In this document: positions 61,357 to 64,000 of the stretch, piece by piece | Numbering within the stretch: the stretch's first letter is position 1 | Layout of the letters: each line of letters begins with the position of its first letter | NCBI GenBank assembly: GCA_035236585.1 | Contig: CP141132.1 | Location: forward strand, 42,907,880 to 42,971,879 | Length of the DNA: 64,000 bases | Direction of reading: 5' to 3' | DNA from: Warburgia ugandensis | Lineage: Eukaryota > Streptophyta > Magnoliopsida > Canellales > Canellaceae | Translations under genes and position numbers: made by a program | Notes under the pieces: generated by a model | Seen by the model: the letters and a program-made list of their open reading frames with translations, nothing else | Databases searched by the model: none | What the model was told of the DNA's origin: nothing

Positions 61357-61750
61357 CTAAGGTGAAAAAAAAGAGGAAAATGAAAAAAAAAAAAAACTCC
61401 ATTTTTTTGTAACATTTATATATTTTATTTTAGAATTTAAATAATCATTGGTATTACAGTTGGTCTTATGGAATGGGAAGAACTTATTGAAGATTTTCTT
61501 AGATAATTGATCCAATGTGGTGATGGACCCTACTTTTGAAGAGTTAGCCATATTTTTCTTTTTCCTGCAAAGACAATGGGAATAGTCTCAACCTAATAGA
61601 ATCATCATAAAAGTTGCGATATTTAAATACAGAGAAAATGTCAAGGAATTCCTTGACATGGTGGTATGGGTCTTCCTTATCTAGCTTATAAAAAGTTGGT
61701 AGGAGTTGAGCAACCCCTCGCTTTAACTCAAAATGGTTTGTGTTAGGCAT
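61357..61750 (-). pseudogene. Element G gag fragment
   Basis: The minus frame 61544-61750 carries FELKRGVAQLLPTFYKL, HHVKEFLDIFSVFKYRN and a DSIRLRLFPLSL stretch. The next frame (61357-61551) continues with GSITTLDQLSKKIFNKFFPF. It is the N-terminal and middle capsid region of Athila/Tat gag, related to F at 22480-22880, with one frame change near 61550. The rest of gag is missing. Confidence 0.8.
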
Positions 61751-63120
61751 AGGTAAATGCTATGTAGAATGGTGAATTGTATTGGACAAGGGTAGAATAA
61801 TCCTTCAATGGATTGACCTCTATACTTCATTGACCCATTTCTTTGGTAAAGATTTCTAGATCATATTGATTATTCAGTCCTTTTCTAATGGTCCATTCAA
61901 TCTCCATGTCTAAATACTAGATCTCAATTGAGGGATCTACGACCATGCATGCACTAGTGTATTATGCAGTAGACTTGAGTTTATTACAACAAAAGTAAGT
62001 TGTTGTATGCAATCAAAGAGTACTTTTTTTTATAGTCTAGGTGTTCCTAAACTAGATAGTGCAGCATGTATGCAAATGATGAACAATAAAGCAAACAAAG
62101 AACACACAATAATCCTAACCCTATGGAAAATAATATGATTTTTTTTTTTTAATTTCTTTTTGGTAGAGGCTTTTAAATTATTGCTAACCTAGTTAGCTCC
62201 TCTTATTCAGACTTGTCTTACTACTTACTAGTTAGATCCTGATCATAATCAACCTCTTCAGTCAATTGTAGGTGATCTAAGCCATTTGATATATGGCAGA
62301 GCTAGTCATTTAAATACCAATGCAGTTAAATGGATAGGGGCCTCTAGAGTGATAATAATCCACCTCTTTCCAAGAGGTTCATATGAGCTTGTGGGCTACT
62401 ATAGGTCTCTTCTAATTGACTTAATTAATTTGTATAGGCAAGGGTTATGTGTAAGGTGATAATTAACCTAGGTGGCCAAGGGATGGCGATGAAATCCACC
62501 TTGGCTCTTATAGGTGTAAGTGCCCTTGCTAATCAATTAAGCATTTTGACAACAATTCGATCAACATATAGTCACCTTAAAGCATTAAATGTGCCCTATA
62601 ATGCAAGGAAAGATGTAAATCAATGCAAAGCCTTAGAATTCAATAGATAATAGAATACTTTTTATATGCTTTACACTGCCATCCACAATGCAAAGTTAAA
62701 CTATTAACACCACCCTAATCTAAGAAATGGAATGACAGTAAGAATAACTTATAATGGGGTCCTGAAAATAGTCTTTTCATACAAGGGTGGGTCAGTGTAC
62801 TAGTCCATGTACACACCACCTCCTCTTCCAAGTTAAGATGACCCACCCTTGAGCTATATTATTATAGCCCTTTTTAATTTAAATGAGCCACAGTAAAAAA
62901 AATTACAAGTATGATCTCACTCTAATTCACTCAAAATAAAAAATAAGTAACTATCCTAAGTCTTACTCCAAATTCATCCACAAATAGAAAGAGAAGTGAG
63001 CATCATAGATCTTTAAGAATAAGGAAAGTATTTTAAAAATTCAACTACTCTACATGCAACACTAAAGATTGTGACTAGTGGTAAAGTATTATAACCTATA
63101 TTTGATTGACTCCACTGTGA
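61751..63120 (-). other. Element G leader
   Basis: 1.4 kb noncoding leader related to the leaders of E and F, including GGCAGAGCTAGTCATTTAAA at 62296 and CCACCTCTTTCCAAGAGG (62361 on). Minor frames such as 62447-62650 are not genes. Confidence 0.6.
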
Positions 63121-63138
63121 GTCCCCAAAACAGTGCCA
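63121..63138 (-). other. Primer-binding site of element G
   Basis: The minus strand reads TGGCACTGTTTTGGGGAC, the same family of sites as in E and F. It lies five bases inside the LTR edge at 63144. Confidence 0.7.
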
Positions 63139-63143
63139 AAAGA

Positions 63144-64000
63144 TGTTAATTTACCACAAGTGCATGGGTCTATTATAGAATAAACTAGCAAACTTAGTCG
63201 TTCCCACAAGGGCTCTTTAATAAATAGATTCAATTAGACTTAGATTATCCTATTATAATCGATCTAATGATTAAGGAAAACAAATAAGTCTAGGCATAAA
63301 AGTAAAGAAAATAAAATAAAGCAAGTAAAGTAAAGAAAACTAACTAATGAGTTGAATAAAAATCAATTTCATTAATGTAAATTGATTACAATGGAAATGA
63401 GTACAAGAAAGAAATAGAGTAAAGTAAATAACACTTTTCTGTTCTGGGATTGAACTTCCACTGTAAGGCTCATTTGTTGTGCCACTCAATAGGAGCTTCT
63501 ACACATGTTTTCAACTTGAGGTACACTAATTTGTAACTAAGCTAACATCCTAAATGGAACTCCATTTACTTACATAGGCACATGACTCATAATGACAACA
63601 AAGTGGGAAGTTTCCTAACATGCCACTCACCCAAAATAACATCAAATCATACTCATTCCACTCTTAGGAAGGAAAGGTCTTGGCTGCCATGGGAAAAGGC
63701 ACAAGGTTTATCTATTTTCCTTATCAAGTGTTCCCAAAATCCTAACAAGAGAGTGATGGAAGGCTTAGGAGAAGAGCGCATTTAAAGATAAAAGGGGAAA
63801 AATGCATGGAAGAGAGATTGGTGGGTGGTGTGTGAAGTTCTAAGGAAGGAGAGGGGGAATGGCTAAGGCATACAACTTAGAGATGGAGCATGGAAGTTTA
63901 AGGGTGGAAGGCTAATGTGTACAAAGGATAAGAATGCAAGGTGGAGGGATGAATGCAAAGCAATGGTGGAGAATGAGAAGGGGGATGAGAGAGAGGATTG
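63144..64000 (-). mobile_element. 5' LTR of element G (partial)
   Basis: It starts TGTTAATTTACCACAAGTGC beside the PBS and continues past the window end. The final 250 bases are purine-rich (GGAAGGAGAGGGGG and similar), as in the LTRs of F. The plus frame 63582-63785 is noncoding. Confidence 0.65.

Larger units (their letters stand above)
58920..64000 (-). mobile_element. Element G: Athila/Tat-like deletion derivative, right end outside window
   Basis: Minus-strand order: 5' LTR from 63144 to beyond the window, PBS, leader (61751-63120), a gag fragment (61357-61750), then the 3' LTR 58920-61256. There is no pol. The two LTRs do not match clearly, so this may be a recombinant or two elements joined by deletion. 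Confidence 0.6.

Noticed and set aside
61367..61394. A-rich run as the poly(A) tail of a LINE or SINE.
   Set aside because: No target-site duplication or retroposon body is seen next to it; it lies at the end of the G gag fragment.
1..64000. tRNA or rRNA genes and host protein genes.
   Set aside because: No cloverleaf with internal promoter boxes, no rRNA stretches, and no frame with host-protein similarity was recognised by eye. Only PBS motifs resemble tRNA ends.

Overview
This window is intergenic, repeat-dense DNA from a seed plant, most likely an angiosperm. It is AT-rich and has no open reading frame longer than 171 codons. I see no host gene, rRNA or tRNA. Almost all of it can be assigned to long terminal repeat (LTR) retrotransposons of the Ty3/gypsy group, stacked inside one another. 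Boundaries were found by matching TG...CA ends, 5-bp target-site duplications (TSDs), primer-binding sites (PBS), polypurine tracts (PPT), repeated LTR sequence and decayed protein similarity. Names such as B, E, F, G, H and S1 to S8 are labels for this report only.

Layout. The main host is element F, on the minus strand, an old Athila/Tat-like element. Its partial 3' LTR is 10283-11542. Its broken pol and gag lie at 13270-22880, its leader at 22881-23395 plus 51583-52390, its PBS at 52391-52409 and its 5' LTR at 52419-55186. Three things inserted into F. Element B (1-10282, minus, Tekay/Del-like, tRNA-iMet PBS) sits in the F 3' LTR. LTR S3 (13458-17856) sits in the integrase C-terminus. Element E (23396-51577, minus, a gag-only Athila/Tat derivative) sits in the F leader. 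B was then hit by S1 (1856-4511) and S2 (6911-9669). E was hit by S4 (26293-46592). S4 was hit by S5 (28598-33528) and S6 (33729-45321). S6 was hit by S7 (35651-38049) and S8 (39584-44419). Right of F there is an unassigned stretch (55187-57862), the start of another LTR, H (57863-58919), and element G (58920 to the window end), an Athila/Tat-like deletion derivative carrying only a gag fragment.

S1 to S8 are all single LTRs with no internal region. Seven have matching or one-mismatch TSDs; S1 is unclear. They run from 2.4 to 4.9 kb. They share a start near TGTAATRACYCC, a conserved block about 100-250 bases in, a TATA box in most copies, a GC-rich segment downstream of it, and a conserved palindrome about 0.3-0.5 kb before the 3' end. 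Most also have a splice-donor-like GGTAGG motif about 0.7-2 kb before an acceptor-like site at that palindrome. No element here looks able to move by itself: every coding region carries stops, frameshifts or deletions.

The most interesting signals are the five-level nest itself, the possible intron-like module in the long LTRs, and the palindromic repeat arrays inside that module. The arrays differ in sequence between LTR families but occupy the same place.
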